Shown here one piece after another: positions 24,182 through 32,972 of a DNA stretch of 64,000 bases (position 1 is the stretch's first letter; every line of letters begins with the position of its first letter). A program made the position numbers and the translations under genes. The DNA comes from CBDAKK01 sp965196605 (GTDB lineage: Bacteria > Spirochaetota > Spirochaetia > WTKD01 > G963693115), in NCBI GenBank assembly GCA_965196605.1, contig CBDAKK010000005.1, positions 15,420 to 79,419 of the forward strand, written 5' to 3'. The notes beneath the pieces are model-generated. The model had not been told where the DNA came from and ran no database searches. It saw only the letters and a program-made list of their open reading frames with translations.

Positions 24182-24520
24182 ATGAGAAACCAATTAAAAA
24201 GAATTCCGGACATGCGTGTAGAAAAAAGCGTGTATGTGTGCGGTACTTGGATGCCCGAGAATTCTCTGCGCTATGCTAAGATTGAGTTTCTGCATAATTT
24301 ATACAAGGAAGGCGGAAACTCGTCATTTTGGCCGGGGTCATATATTTATGAATCTCAGTGGAGTGCTTCCACATTTTACAAAGCGGTGAGGGAGTTAGCT
24401 GCCCAAGGGTTCATCGTACGCAAAAAAGTGCCAACAAGTGGGCTGCGCACAGTGTGGAATTTTTCTATAACCGATGAAGGCGTGCAAGAACTCTACAATT
24501 TAAATCTATTTGAGAAATAG
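24182..24520 (+). CDS. Winged-helix-like early regulator
   Basis: 112 residues behind AAGGAGAACAT. The middle reads as a winged helix: SASTFYKAVRELAAQGFIVR followed by KKVPTSGLRTVWNFSITDEG (recognition helix then wing). No sensor domain. It precedes the Mor-like activator, so it may tune the early-to-middle switch; this is an inference. Confidence 0.6.
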   Translation: MRNQLKRIPDMRVEKSVYVCGTWMPENSLRYAKIEFLHNLYKEGGNSSFWPGSYIYESQWSASTFYKAVRELAAQGFIVRKKVPTSGLRTVWNFSITDEGVQELYNLNLFEK

Positions 24521-24536
24521 GCAAGAGGGTAATAGT

Positions 24537-24884
24537 GTGAAAGAAAGCATCTTTGAACTACAGGTGTTAGAAGAGCTGGTAGGAGAAAGTCTGTTTTGGG
24601 CAATAATAGAGGCGCACAAGGGCACGCGATTATATATTCCGAAGAGTCCGAGCCCGTGTTTAGAGACACGGCGGCTTGTGGGCATCGTAGGGGACGAAGT
24701 ATACGCAATGCTCTGTCAGAGCATAGGAGGCAGCTACATGTACTTTCCAATGAAGCTTGTGAGGAGTCGGCGCGATGAGCGAATACGGCAGTTGTACTAC
24801 GAGCAACACGTGCCCATGCGCGAAATCGCACGGCGTGTACACGTCTCAGAAGCCTGCGTACAATCCGTGCTGCGCGCAGATTAG
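24537..24884 (+). CDS. Mor-like middle transcription activator
   Basis: 115 residues from a GTG at 24537 behind AGAGGG. An upstream ATG at 24510 lacks a ribosome site and overlaps the previous gene. The C-terminal helix-turn-helix MREIARRVHVSEACVQSVL and the preceding YFPMKLVRSRRDERIRQLY match the Mor/C family (Mu gp17), which activates middle or late promoters. The end of the early operon is the expected place. It is followed by an AT-rich gap and cargo genes. Confidence 0.85.
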   Translation: MKESIFELQVLEELVGESLFWAIIEAHKGTRLYIPKSPSPCLETRRLVGIVGDEVYAMLCQSIGGSYMYFPMKLVRSRRDERIRQLYYEQHVPMREIARRVHVSEACVQSVLRAD

Positions 24885-25015
24885 TCTTGCTGTAAAAGGC
24901 TACGAGTGCGGTTATTTTTGCTATTGAAAAATAGCAGCATCTTTTGCTTTGTATATGCTAGAGTCAATATTTTATAATTCTATAGTTTGTTGCATTAGAA
25001 ACCGATTTTCTTATT

Positions 25016-26083
25016 ATGTCTGATTTTCAAATAAGTGAATGTCTATTTCAAGATGTAAATTTTAAGTGTGATTTTTTTTCAAGTCTTAAAGAAGACTATT
25101 CGGAATTTCTTGATTGGACTAAAAAGAAAGCACGGGAGCAGTGCTTTATTGCAAAAAAAAATGACATAATTGGATTCTTGTACTTAAAGATAGAAAATGA
25201 AGAATTGAAATTACAACCGATATTACCGGCAAAAAAAAGAGTAAAAATAGGAACGTTCAAAATTATTCCACATGGAACTAAGCTGGGAGAAAGATTTCTT
25301 AAGAAAGTCTTTGATATTGCAATGGGGAATAAGGTTCAGGAAATATATGTAACCGTTTTTCCTAAGCATAAAGATTTAATTGATATGTTTAAAAATTATG
25401 GATTTAAAAAAGAAGCTAGTAAGAAAACTAGTAATGGGGTAGAGGATGTTTACGTTAAAGACTTAGATAGTAAAATATCTATTTCTGAACCAACACTGAA
25501 TGCGTATCCTAGAGTTCAATTAGGTGCATCACCGCGCTTCTATCTTTTATCGATATACCCAAAATATCATACCTTACTCTTCCCTGATTCAAAATTAAAA
25601 ACTGAAAGATTTCATCTTGTATCTGATGTCTCATACACTAATAGCATACACAAAGTATACGTCACTAAAATGCAACTGGTAAATGATTTTAGAAAAGACG
25701 ATGTATTAATAATTTATAGAACAGCAGAAAGTGGAAAAATTGCTGAATATAATTCTGTAGCAACATCTATTTGCGTGATAGAAAGCAAAACTAATATATA
25801 TGATTATTCTACAGAATCTCAATTTGTAGAAGATATATCAAAGTATAGTGTCTTTGAAAAGAGTGATTTGTCTAAATTTTATCGTACTAAAGCATATCCT
25901 TATGTAATCAAAATGTTGTATAACATTGCATTAACTAAACGAATTACTAGACATGATTTGATTGAAGAAATAGGTCTTGATAGAGATTTGTATTGGGGAT
26001 GTCTTTCTTTAAAAGAAGAACAGTTTAGAAAAATTTTAAGTATAGGGATGGAAGGCAATTATGAAAATTATATTATCGATTAA
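25016..26083 (+). CDS. GNAT-type N-acetyltransferase with C-terminal PUA/EVE-like region
   Basis: 355 residues. Residues about 35-140 look like a GNAT fold (IGTFKIIPHGTKLGERFLKK for the acetyl-CoA loop, then VTVFPKHKDLIDMFKNYGFK). The C-terminal 200 residues include a beta-rich region like PUA/EVE domains (FYLLSIYPKYHTLLFPDS; RKDDVLIIYRT). The DNA is much more AT-rich than neighbouring genes and has independent spacing. It overlaps the next gene by 23 bases. Such pairs occur on mobile elements and may modify RNA or protein; the target here is unknown. Confidence 0.75.
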   Translation: MSDFQISECLFQDVNFKCDFFSSLKEDYSEFLDWTKKKAREQCFIAKKNDIIGFLYLKIENEELKLQPILPAKKRVKIGTFKIIPHGTKLGERFLKKVFDIAMGNKVQEIYVTVFPKHKDLIDMFKNYGFKKEASKKTSNGVEDVYVKDLDSKISISEPTLNAYPRVQLGASPRFYLLSIYPKYHTLLFPDSKLKTERFHLVSDVSYTNSIHKVYVTKMQLVNDFRKDDVLIIYRTAESGKIAEYNSVATSICVIESKTNIYDYSTESQFVEDISKYSVFEKSDLSKFYRTKAYPYVIKMLYNIALTKRITRHDLIEEIGLDRDLYWGCLSLKEEQFRKILSIGMEGNYENYIID

Positions 26084-26423
26084 ACCAGAGTACGCAGAAA
26101 AGATATTTTCAGAAGAAAAAAAATTTGAGTATAGAAAGAGGATACCAGCAGCTATAGAAGAAGTGTTAGTATACGCATCAAGTCCGATTAAAGAAGTAAT
26201 AGGAAAATTTTATGTGAAATCTATACTCGAAGACACCCCATCTATGCTTTGGAAGAATACGCAAAAATGGGGAGGCATCTCGAAGGATGATTACGAGAGC
26301 TATTTTGGGAACCGAGAGAGTGGATATGCTATTGAAATTGCACATGTCGAAAAATTCATACAACCAAGAACGCTTTCTGAGTATTCGATAAAAGTCCCAC
26401 CCCAATCATACGCGTATATATAG
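26061..26423 (+). CDS. ASCH-domain protein (PUA-like RNA-binding fold)
   Basis: 120 residues. MKIILSIKPEYAEKIFSEEK and FEYRKRIP are the opening of ASCH domains, and GYAIEIAHVEKF is the closing strand. ASCH domains bind RNA or ligands and are often paired with acetyltransferases. The start lies inside the upstream GNAT gene, with GGAAGG before the ATG, so the pair is coupled. Same AT-rich composition as the GNAT gene, suggesting joint acquisition. Confidence 0.8.
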   Translation: MKIILSIKPEYAEKIFSEEKKFEYRKRIPAAIEEVLVYASSPIKEVIGKFYVKSILEDTPSMLWKNTQKWGGISKDDYESYFGNRESGYAIEIAHVEKFIQPRTLSEYSIKVPPQSYAYI

Positions 26424-26530
26424 TCCGCTATAGTCCGTCGGTACATAAGATGCGCGTATCTTAGTATAAGAGGGAGCTATCACAAATTTATGCTACACGT
26501 GTGCACGGAGATACGCGCACACTTAAGAGT

Positions 26531-27499
26531 ATGAAAGAACGAAGTACGAAACTGCTGCGTTTAGAACTCGCCAAAGTGGGCACGTATAAAGCAGGGGAGA
26601 CAAGCGTAAGACTGACAGATGCGATGCTCAAAGAAATGGCAGATACCTTCCCCGGCACAGTACCGGTAGGGCTCGGTCACAGTGGCGCACAGAGCGACAA
26701 TCTACCCGCAGTCGGCAGTGTCATATCAGCGTTCTATGATACGCACAGTGGCGCACTCATCGGTGATGTAGCGTTCTCGGATGCGATGGCGCAAGCGTGG
26801 GACGCGCAAGCGTACACAAGCTGGAGCATCGGTGCTAACAAAAACGTCGATAACAAATGGGAGCTGCATCACCTCGCCGTCTTAGGAGCCACACCGCCCG
26901 CAATAAAAAACTTAGCGGTACTCCAGCGCCTCGATCTTTCAGAAAAAAACACGCACATTTTTAATTTTTCAGACAAGCAGGAGGGCACAATGCCAGAGAC
27001 AACACAAGCACTAAAACAAAAGACGAGAGGCGCTGACCTTTCACCAGAGCATGACGGTAGCGCAGCGACACAGACACAGGCTGAGACACCACCGGACGGC
27101 GGCAGACCACCGACAAACACAGACGCATCCACAGGCGCTGAATCTGTGGCCTTAAGCAATGCTATTAGCAAAGACCCCAACGTACAAGCGGTCATGGCTC
27201 ATTTGCAAGAGCAGGGTAGGCAAAGCGTACGCGCTTCTTTCGAGGGCAAGCTACCGCCAGAAGGTATTGAAAAAATGATATCTCTCGCCGATGCAGTGTC
27301 CATAACGCAGAGCATACAACTCTCCGATACACAGGGGCAGCAACGCACACTCAGTTCGTATGCACTCCTGAGCGAAGTCGGCATGGCTCTGGCGCACCCC
27401 GTGCATGCGGGGGAGCTTACTTTCAGCGACAACGTATCAGGCGGCGAAGATGCAAAAACAAGAGCGGCCGAAGAAGCTGCAATGTACAAAAAACTCTAG
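26531..27499 (+). CDS. Prohead protease/scaffold, Mu gpI-like
   Basis: 322 residues from the ATG at 26531 (a GTG at 26501 is an alternative). The N-terminal 150 fit Mu I protease (ADTFPGTVPVGLGHSGAQSD with His; ALIGDVAFSDAM; YTSWSIGANKNVDNKW with Ser; LHHLAVLGATPPAIK). The second half is hydrophilic and helical, as in scaffolds. An in-frame internal ATG with a strong ribosome site at 26990 would give free scaffold. A 14-codon frame (26490-26534) ends on the start codon (ATGA) and may couple translation. Confidence 0.85.
   Translation: MKERSTKLLRLELAKVGTYKAGETSVRLTDAMLKEMADTFPGTVPVGLGHSGAQSDNLPAVGSVISAFYDTHSGALIGDVAFSDAMAQAWDAQAYTSWSIGANKNVDNKWELHHLAVLGATPPAIKNLAVLQRLDLSEKNTHIFNFSDKQEGTMPETTQALKQKTRGADLSPEHDGSAATQTQAETPPDGGRPPTNTDASTGAESVALSNAISKDPNVQAVMAHLQEQGRQSVRASFEGKLPPEGIEKMISLADAVSITQSIQLSDTQGQQRTLSSYALLSEVGMALAHPVHAGELTFSDNVSGGEDAKTRAAEEAAMYKKL
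26990..27499 (+). CDS. Internal-start scaffold protein (Mu gpZ-like), nested in the protease gene
   Basis: 169 residues. The ATG at 26990 is in the protease frame and has GGAGGG six bases upstream, a better site than that of the full-length gene. The product (MPETTQALKQKTRG...) lacks the protease domain and keeps the hydrophilic helical part. Mu expresses scaffold Z from an internal start of gene I, so the same scheme is likely here. Confidence 0.65.
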   Translation: MPETTQALKQKTRGADLSPEHDGSAATQTQAETPPDGGRPPTNTDASTGAESVALSNAISKDPNVQAVMAHLQEQGRQSVRASFEGKLPPEGIEKMISLADAVSITQSIQLSDTQGQQRTLSSYALLSEVGMALAHPVHAGELTFSDNVSGGEDAKTRAAEEAAMYKKL

Positions 27500-27508
27500 G
27501 AGGAACGT

Positions 27509-27865
27509 ATGGCACTAAACGCAGTACAGGGGAAAATAGAATTAAAAGCAACACCGATAGTTCACGGCGCGCATCCCGCAGTAGTTGTGAGCACACAATT
27601 CAAGGCGAGTAACGGCGAAATAAAAGCAGGCGCTATTATTGCGCTTAATAGTTCAAGCGAGGCGCTCTTGTACGAGCGAGGGGGCACATCGCCTATTAAT
27701 GCGATACACGGCGTACTCATCGAGGACGTAAACACGGCCAAGCAAACGGTAGGGCGTGTACTCATTCACGGAGCAGTCGTTTCAAAAAAGGTGCTGCACA
27801 AAACCAGTGCGGCTACGAGTGCAGACTTCACAGCGTTGCGCGCCGCAGGCATCTACGCGCTATAA
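27509..27865 (+). CDS. Head decoration / capsid cement protein
   Basis: 118 residues behind TAGGAGGAACG. Beta-rich small protein with an alanine/glycine pattern (GEIKAGAIIALNSSSEALL, VLIHGAVV) like lambda gpD and related decoration proteins. It lies between the protease/scaffold and the capsid gene, the expected place. It would trim and stabilise the expanded head. Confidence 0.75.
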   Translation: MALNAVQGKIELKATPIVHGAHPAVVVSTQFKASNGEIKAGAIIALNSSSEALLYERGGTSPINAIHGVLIEDVNTAKQTVGRVLIHGAVVSKKVLHKTSAATSADFTALRAAGIYAL

Positions 27866-27884
27866 ATTTTTGAGGAGAAAAACC

Positions 27885-28883
27885 ATGCCAGTATATAACA
27901 ACATAGATTTGAATAAAATATTCACACCCGCGGCGGTGCGCCAAGCAATTGGGCGCTTGCCCGAAATACCCTCGCCACTCTTCGATGCCGTCTTTGCAGA
28001 CCGCGCAGCGTATCCACATGCAGCGATACCAGTATCAGACATCGTGCATGTCGTGCAGAACATCCCCCTCGTACGCCGCGGCACGCAAGCCCTACCGCTT
28101 ACTGGACAGTCAGGCTCGGTGTCCATCATCGCGCCCGACCCCATATCGGTCACCAGTTTTCTCGATGCAAAAGACATCAACGATTTACGATATATGGGCG
28201 GAAAAAACACGCAAGCCTTACTCGATGAAACCGTGGACAAGCTACGGCGTGTGATCGTCAAAACCACGCGCGCACTTGCCTACTCGGCACTCACCGGCAC
28301 CATAGCATACCATGCCTCGGGCGGCTTCGGCACGCTAGAGCCGTACACCATAGAATACGGCACCATCAAAGACTACAAAGTGGCATCGTCCAAACGTTGG
28401 GCACAAGGCGCAGGCACCATTGCCGACATATTGAGCGACCTCATCGCGATGTCGCAAAAGGTTCAGGAGTCAGGATACGGCGCTACCATTACGTTTTTTG
28501 TCGGCGCAAAGGTTTTCCAAGAACTAGCAAAGCAAGCTACGAGTCTTAACGATGCTTCGCCCATTCGTGCTAGTGTGAACGCAAACGCGATACGCATTGC
28601 GGGCTTTGAGCTCATCTATAGCGGCGACAGTAGTATCGACTTATCAAGCGACACAGCAAAAAATGCGATCGGGGAAAAGGAAGTCTTGGCTATTGCAACG
28701 GACGCGCCGCACCGCATCCGCTACCTTGCCATCGATGACCTCGATGCAGGCTTGCAAGCCTTGCCGTTCTTTGTCAAAACCAAGAAGAAGGACAACCCCT
28801 CAGGCTACGACGTCATAGCGCATAGCAAGCCACTACCCATAGTCGTGCCATCGGCGATATGTAAGGCGGTTGTGTTAGCATAA
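27885..28883 (+). CDS. Major capsid protein, lambda E-like fold family
   Basis: 332 residues from the ATG at 27885, with TGAGGAGAAA before it. Contains NIPLVRRGTQALPLTGQSG, DINDLRYMGGKNTQALLDET and a C-terminal AHSKPLPIVVPSAI, a pattern of the phage capsid E family (PF03864). It forms the icosahedral shell. A terminator follows at 28918-28945, so capsid may accumulate on a shorter message. Confidence 0.85.
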   Translation: MPVYNNIDLNKIFTPAAVRQAIGRLPEIPSPLFDAVFADRAAYPHAAIPVSDIVHVVQNIPLVRRGTQALPLTGQSGSVSIIAPDPISVTSFLDAKDINDLRYMGGKNTQALLDETVDKLRRVIVKTTRALAYSALTGTIAYHASGGFGTLEPYTIEYGTIKDYKVASSKRWAQGAGTIADILSDLIAMSQKVQESGYGATITFFVGAKVFQELAKQATSLNDASPIRASVNANAIRIAGFELIYSGDSSIDLSSDTAKNAIGEKEVLAIATDAPHRIRYLAIDDLDAGLQALPFFVKTKKKDNPSGYDVIAHSKPLPIVVPSAICKAVVLA

Positions 28884-28917
28884 AAAATGCTAATATCTCT
28901 AGTATCGAAATTGCAAG

Positions 28918-28945
28918 ACGGGCATGCATTGCCCGTTTTGTTTTC
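28918..28945 (+). terminator. Intrinsic terminator after the capsid gene
   Basis: ACGGGCA and TGCCCGT form a 7-bp stem with loop TGCAT, followed by TTTGTTTT. A second small inverted repeat (TTAGCAT/ATGCTAA) overlaps the capsid stop. Confidence 0.75.
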
Positions 28946-28956
28946 ATAAGGCGATA

Positions 28957-29373
28957 ATGAAATTACAAGCGAGCGACATACAATCGAAGCTGCCCGCGCA
29001 CGTGTGGCAGCTCTTAACGGGCGGCGTGGCACAAGTCGCCACAGACGCGATAACAGCAGCGCGCGCCTACCTTAGCCCACGCATGGCGCGTAGTAAGCAC
29101 ACCCTTGATGAAGAGAAGAACAGCACGCATCGGCGCGCGGTGTATCTCATATCGCTCTATCAGCTCTACGCGCGCGTAGAGCGCGAGGCTGTCGCTCGGG
29201 ACAAGCTGCGCGAGGGCATCGCATTGCTCGAATCCTTGTACGGCAGGGGTTCATTGGGCGAGAGTCCGAATGCCGCAGGAGACGAAGGAGAGAGCGCAGA
29301 GGCAGGAACCTTCGCGCGCAAGCCCACAAGCGCGGTCGTAGCGGGTGCCACTTCGTGGCGAGGCTTCGCGTGA
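28957..29373 (+). CDS. Mu gp36-like head-tail connector protein (DUF1320)
   Basis: 138 residues from the ATG at 28957. N-terminal QASDIQSKLPAHVWQLLTGG, then VATDAITAARAYLSPRM and HRRAVYLISLYQLYARVE, the DUF1320 pattern. The C-terminus is an acidic, low-complexity tail. It follows the capsid gene as gp36 does in Mu. The last codon overlaps the next GTG. Confidence 0.75.
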   Translation: MKLQASDIQSKLPAHVWQLLTGGVAQVATDAITAARAYLSPRMARSKHTLDEEKNSTHRRAVYLISLYQLYARVEREAVARDKLREGIALLESLYGRGSLGESPNAAGDEGESAEAGTFARKPTSAVVAGATSWRGFA

Positions 29374-30023
29374 AACTCGAACTGAATCACACGAAGATAT
29401 CGCAAGCCCTTAGCAAGATTGGCAGACTCTCGGCCCCGCGCGCCTTACTCCAAAAAATTGGCGCTACCACGGTTTCGCTTACCCAACTCAAAATAGAGCG
29501 CGGCATCAGCCCTACAAATGCGCCGCTGACGCAAAAACTTAAAGGCGGCGCAAACACACTTCGTGATACCGGGAGCCTCATGAATTCCATCACCTACGCG
29601 ATTACTCCCAGAAATGTTACCATAGGCTCGCCCCTCCCGTATGCCGCACACGTACACGATGGCGGAACCATCACGCCAAAGAAAAGCACCTACCTCTGGA
29701 TACCCGCAACGCGCACGATAGCGAGCATGACAAGACGCCTCGGTGTCGGAGGGGCTATCAACAACATAAAAAAAAGCGGCTACTCATGCTTTATCTCGAA
29801 GTCTAAAAAAGCATTCCTCGGCGTAACGACCGTGCCACGGAGGGCACGCATAGGGCGCCATGGACGGCAAAAAGGCAAGAGTCGCGCAAGACCCACCATA
29901 CTTTTTATACTCAAAACATCCATCACCGTACCCGCGCGTCCCTACCTCACCCTTACCCCCCGCGACAACGCAGTACTCAATGCCGAAATAAACGCGTATA
30001 TAAAAAAAGTAGTTCTATCATAG
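29370..30023 (+). CDS. Virion morphogenesis / tail completion protein, Mu gpG-like
   Basis: 217 residues from the GTG at 29370, which overlaps the previous stop as GTGA; a GTG at 29355 is possible. LRDTGSLMNSITYAITPRNV and VTIGSPLPYAAHVHDGGTIT are the signature of the Mu G family (PF05069). A basic C-terminal region follows. These proteins finish head or tail ends before joining. Confidence 0.85.
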   Translation: MKLELNHTKISQALSKIGRLSAPRALLQKIGATTVSLTQLKIERGISPTNAPLTQKLKGGANTLRDTGSLMNSITYAITPRNVTIGSPLPYAAHVHDGGTITPKKSTYLWIPATRTIASMTRRLGVGGAINNIKKSGYSCFISKSKKAFLGVTTVPRRARIGRHGRQKGKSRARPTILFILKTSITVPARPYLTLTPRDNAVLNAEINAYIKKVVLS

Positions 30024-30069
30024 TTTTGTGCTATAACCTTATACGATATCTCGCGCACAATAGAAACAC

Positions 30070-30621
30070 ATGATAAGCACGTGCAAAGCCATAGTACACA
30101 AAGTCATAACGGATGTAACCGACATTCCCCCCTCGCTTATCCTGCGCTCCTCACGAGAAGAAACCCAAGCACTGAAAACCGGAGGCGCACCATTTGTAGT
30201 CATCACCACAAATCCCGCGGACTTCGATGACAGGCATGCACGCATCGACACCTACTACGACAAAAACGCCAAAGTGTTCAAGCGCCGTTTCATACGCGGA
30301 GAGCGCCGCGTGCCCTTTACGCTCAAGCTCTATTGCAAAACAGAACAAGCAATAAGCGACTACCTCGATGCCATCATCCCCGCAATCCCGCGTGAGTTTC
30401 AACACGACGGATATCGCGGGAGCATTACCATCGGAATCGAAACACATAGCGAGCCCGAGCCACCACACAATGAAGTCGCCGATTTTGAGGTCGAATACGA
30501 GACGATACAACTGTACAGCGTAGCAGTACAAGTACTCTTTGCCGTAGCGGTCGCAACGCAGGCCACTGATGTTGCGACCGCCACAAGCACCAACTCGCAA
30601 AGCGATTACAAAAAACCATAA
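30070..30621 (+). CDS. Mu gp37-like tail terminator protein (DUF1834)
   Basis: 183 residues. PFTLKLYCKTEQAISDYLDA and FEVEYETIQLYSV fit the DUF1834 family that caps the tail tube. No strong ribosome site. A long open frame on the opposite strand (30151-31029) covers this gene and the repeat next door and is a shadow. Confidence 0.72.
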   Translation: MISTCKAIVHKVITDVTDIPPSLILRSSREETQALKTGGAPFVVITTNPADFDDRHARIDTYYDKNAKVFKRRFIRGERRVPFTLKLYCKTEQAISDYLDAIIPAIPREFQHDGYRGSITIGIETHSEPEPPHNEVADFEVEYETIQLYSVAVQVLFAVAVATQATDVATATSTNSQSDYKKP

Positions 30622-30640
30622 GCATATAAGGAGTTTTTTT

Positions 30641-31048
30641 ATGGAAGAGGAGAACAAAAAAACATTAGCGCAGGGCTCAGCGCCACCACCTGTAGAGGGT
30701 GAGAACGCTACAGAACCACCGACACCACCTACAGAAGATGAGAACGCTACAAAGCCGCCGATACCACCTACAGAAGGTGAGAACGCTATAGAACCGCCGA
30801 CACCACCTACAGAAGGTGAGAACGCTATAGAACCGCCGACACCTCCACGAAAAAAAACACCCCCCAAGGAGTCGAAAGAGACACTCGAATCGTGGGCGAA
30901 AAAACACAACACCTCATGCGAGGTACTCGTTGGTATAGAGAATTTACGCGATTGGTCATTGACCTCGCTCATTACCGAGCAACAGTATCTTAGCGCCCTC
31001 GAAGCATGGAAACACCATGAGGCGGGCAATGCGGAGGAAACATCATGA
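30641..31048 (+). CDS. Proline-rich repeat protein in the Mu gp38 position
   Basis: 135 residues behind AAGGAG. Residues about 15-68 are four copies of a 13-residue repeat of the type PPTEGENAIEPPT. A folded C-terminal part follows, with LESWAKKHNTSCEVLVGIEN and ITEQQYLSALEAWKHHE. In Mu the gene before the sheath is the small gp38; this one carries a flexible extension. The stop overlaps the sheath ATG. Confidence 0.7.
   Translation: MEEENKKTLAQGSAPPPVEGENATEPPTPPTEDENATKPPIPPTEGENAIEPPTPPTEGENAIEPPTPPRKKTPPKESKETLESWAKKHNTSCEVLVGIENLRDWSLTSLITEQQYLSALEAWKHHEAGNAEETS
30683..30845 (+). repeat. Four tandem 39-base repeats in frame
   Basis: About four units of the form CCACCTACAGAAGGTGAGAA followed by CGCTATAGAACCGCCGACA. 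The last two are nearly identical and the first two diverged. Being a multiple of three, unit gain or loss keeps the frame. Confidence 0.85.
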
Positions 31049-32485
31049 GTTTGCCCGGTGTAAAAACAACGGTACGTGACGGCGCACTCGGCGTGTCGAC
31101 TAGCACCGGCGTCGGCTCTTACGCCGCACTCGGCGTTGCTTCCAAACCCGATGCAAACACGATACGCATTTTCTCTTCTCCCGATGAGGTCGAAGCAAAG
31201 ATAGGCTACGGACCCTTACGAGACCTGCTCGTAAACTCGCTTAGCATAGCAAGCGGCCCCGTGTACGCTATCGCGCTACCGGCCACCACAAACGGCAGCG
31301 CCTCTTCGGTTACAAAAGGCGCTTCAAATGTTGCAAACGCTGTCGGCACCCTGAGCGTCAAAGCAGACAGTACGCCCCATGCCGATTATAGCGTTCTCGT
31401 TACCATCACCAAAGACGGCGCACTGGGGGTAGCGCGCGCGCATTACGCTCGGGCGTACCACACTCCCAGAGTTCACGCTCCCCACAGACGGTGAGTATAC
31501 CATCGCGGGCACGGGCATCACCCTGAAACTTGCAAACGGCTCGCCTACAGGCAACCAAGTTTCCTTCAAAGCACTCGACACCTATAGCTTTACGACCACC
31601 GCACCGACCACACAAAACAAGAGCATAACCGATGCGTTTAAAAAACTCATCGATAGCGACTTCGCCTTCGAGTTTGTAGCAGTCGCAGGCGCTACCGACC
31701 TTACACTCTGGGGCTCGCTTGCATCCTTAAGCGAAACGGCCGCGCAAAAACACAAGTATATTTTTGCGCTCAGCCAAACGCGCGGACAAAACAGGAATGA
31801 GAGTACAGACGCCTACGTTACTTCCCTTACCGAGACCTTGCGCGGCACCACACAAGACAAGCGGCTGGGCATCAGCGCTGCTACCATTATGCTCACCGAT
31901 GCCATCTCAGGCGTTGCGCGTAAGCAACCGCTTATCAATGTATTGCCCGGCCTCATCGCGCGCAGACAAGTGCATGAGGGTTGTGACGCCTACAAGTACG
32001 GAAGCATACCAAATGCGCACGCACTTTCCCCGCGAGGCCTTACCGATGCGCACATCGAAAGCCTCATGCGTTCTGGCTACATCACCGCACGCACCTACCC
32101 CTACGTACCGGGCATATACGTAACCTTAGGCGTCCTCACATCACCCGCAGGCTCCGACTTCGATACACTCGAAAAAATACGAGTCGTCAACAAAGCGAGC
32201 GCACTCTCGCGTATTGCGATGCTCCGCTACATCAACGACTCCGTTGCACTCTTAGCCGATGAGGCAGGGCTCGCACAAGTGCGCATCACAGCACTCCAGC
32301 CGCTGCTTCTTATGAAAAATGCTGGCGAAATATCGGACGCCGAAGTCGTCATTCCGCCGGGACAAAACATTCTTAGTACCAAGAGCTTAAAAATTGTATT
32401 ACGCATTATCCCCCTTGGAAAATTAAGCTACATAGAAAACGTCATCACCTTTTATAATCCGCAGAACGCAGGAGGCACAGCATGA
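31045..32485 (+). pseudogene. Tail sheath protein (Mu gpL-like), frame interrupted
   Basis: The first frame (31045-31494) starts MSLPGVKTTVRDGALGVST and follows the sheath pattern to about residue 128. The second (about 31433-32485) continues TTLPEFTLPTDGEYTIAGTG to the C-terminal domain (VTLGVLTSPAGSDFDTLEKI; AEVVIPPGQNIL). Removing one base, or adding two, near 31424-31440 restores 480 residues, close to Mu L. The site contains GGGGG and a GCGCGCGCG run. As read, no full sheath is made. Sequencing error, slippage or real mutation are all possible. Confidence 0.85.
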
Positions 32486-32925
32486 TTGGCAACATGGCAT
32501 ACGATTACGAGTCCATTAAAATAATACTACCCTCGGGGCCTACGCTCATGGTCGAGAGCATCAACTACTCGGACGAGCAGGGTGGCGAGGTAATAACAGG
32601 TCAAAACGGCATGCCCGTAGGACGCGGCAGGAGCGGCTATTCAGGCAAGTGCGACATCGAAATGGCTCGTGATGAATTCGAAAAACTCGATGCCGCCTTA
32701 ACCGCGCAGGGCGGTGGCGCATTCTACAACCATAGTGAATGCCCCATAACCGTATCCTACGGATCGCTTGGACAGAAAACCATCATCGAACAACTCTTTG
32801 TGCACTTCTCTTCTCGCGATTTCTCACAAGCGAAGGGCGACACCAACCTCAAGGTAAAACTCTCAGGCGTGCTTACAAAACCCATCATACGCAATGGCTC
32901 ACCTGCGTATGCGCCATCACTATAA
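32482..32925 (+). CDS. Tail tube protein, Mu gpM-like
   Basis: 147 residues. MAYDYESIKIILPSGPTLMV and GRGRSGYSGKCDIEMARDEF are consistent with contractile-tail tube proteins; it directly follows the sheath with a 4-base overlap, as in Mu. Forms the inner tube. Confidence 0.8.
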   Translation: MIGNMAYDYESIKIILPSGPTLMVESINYSDEQGGEVITGQNGMPVGRGRSGYSGKCDIEMARDEFEKLDAALTAQGGGAFYNHSECPITVSYGSLGQKTIIEQLFVHFSSRDFSQAKGDTNLKVKLSGVLTKPIIRNGSPAYAPSL

Positions 32926-32972
32926 AAAATAAAGGGCGAGAGCCCAAAAAAGAAAATTTAAGGAGAAAAACC

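Noticed and set aside
30151..31029. Long open frame (292 codons) on the - strand
   Set aside because: Lies antisense to the gp37-like gene and the 39-base repeat. Its Gly/Val/Ser-rich repeats are the mirror of the Pro/Glu repeats, and its codon pattern is that of a shadow.
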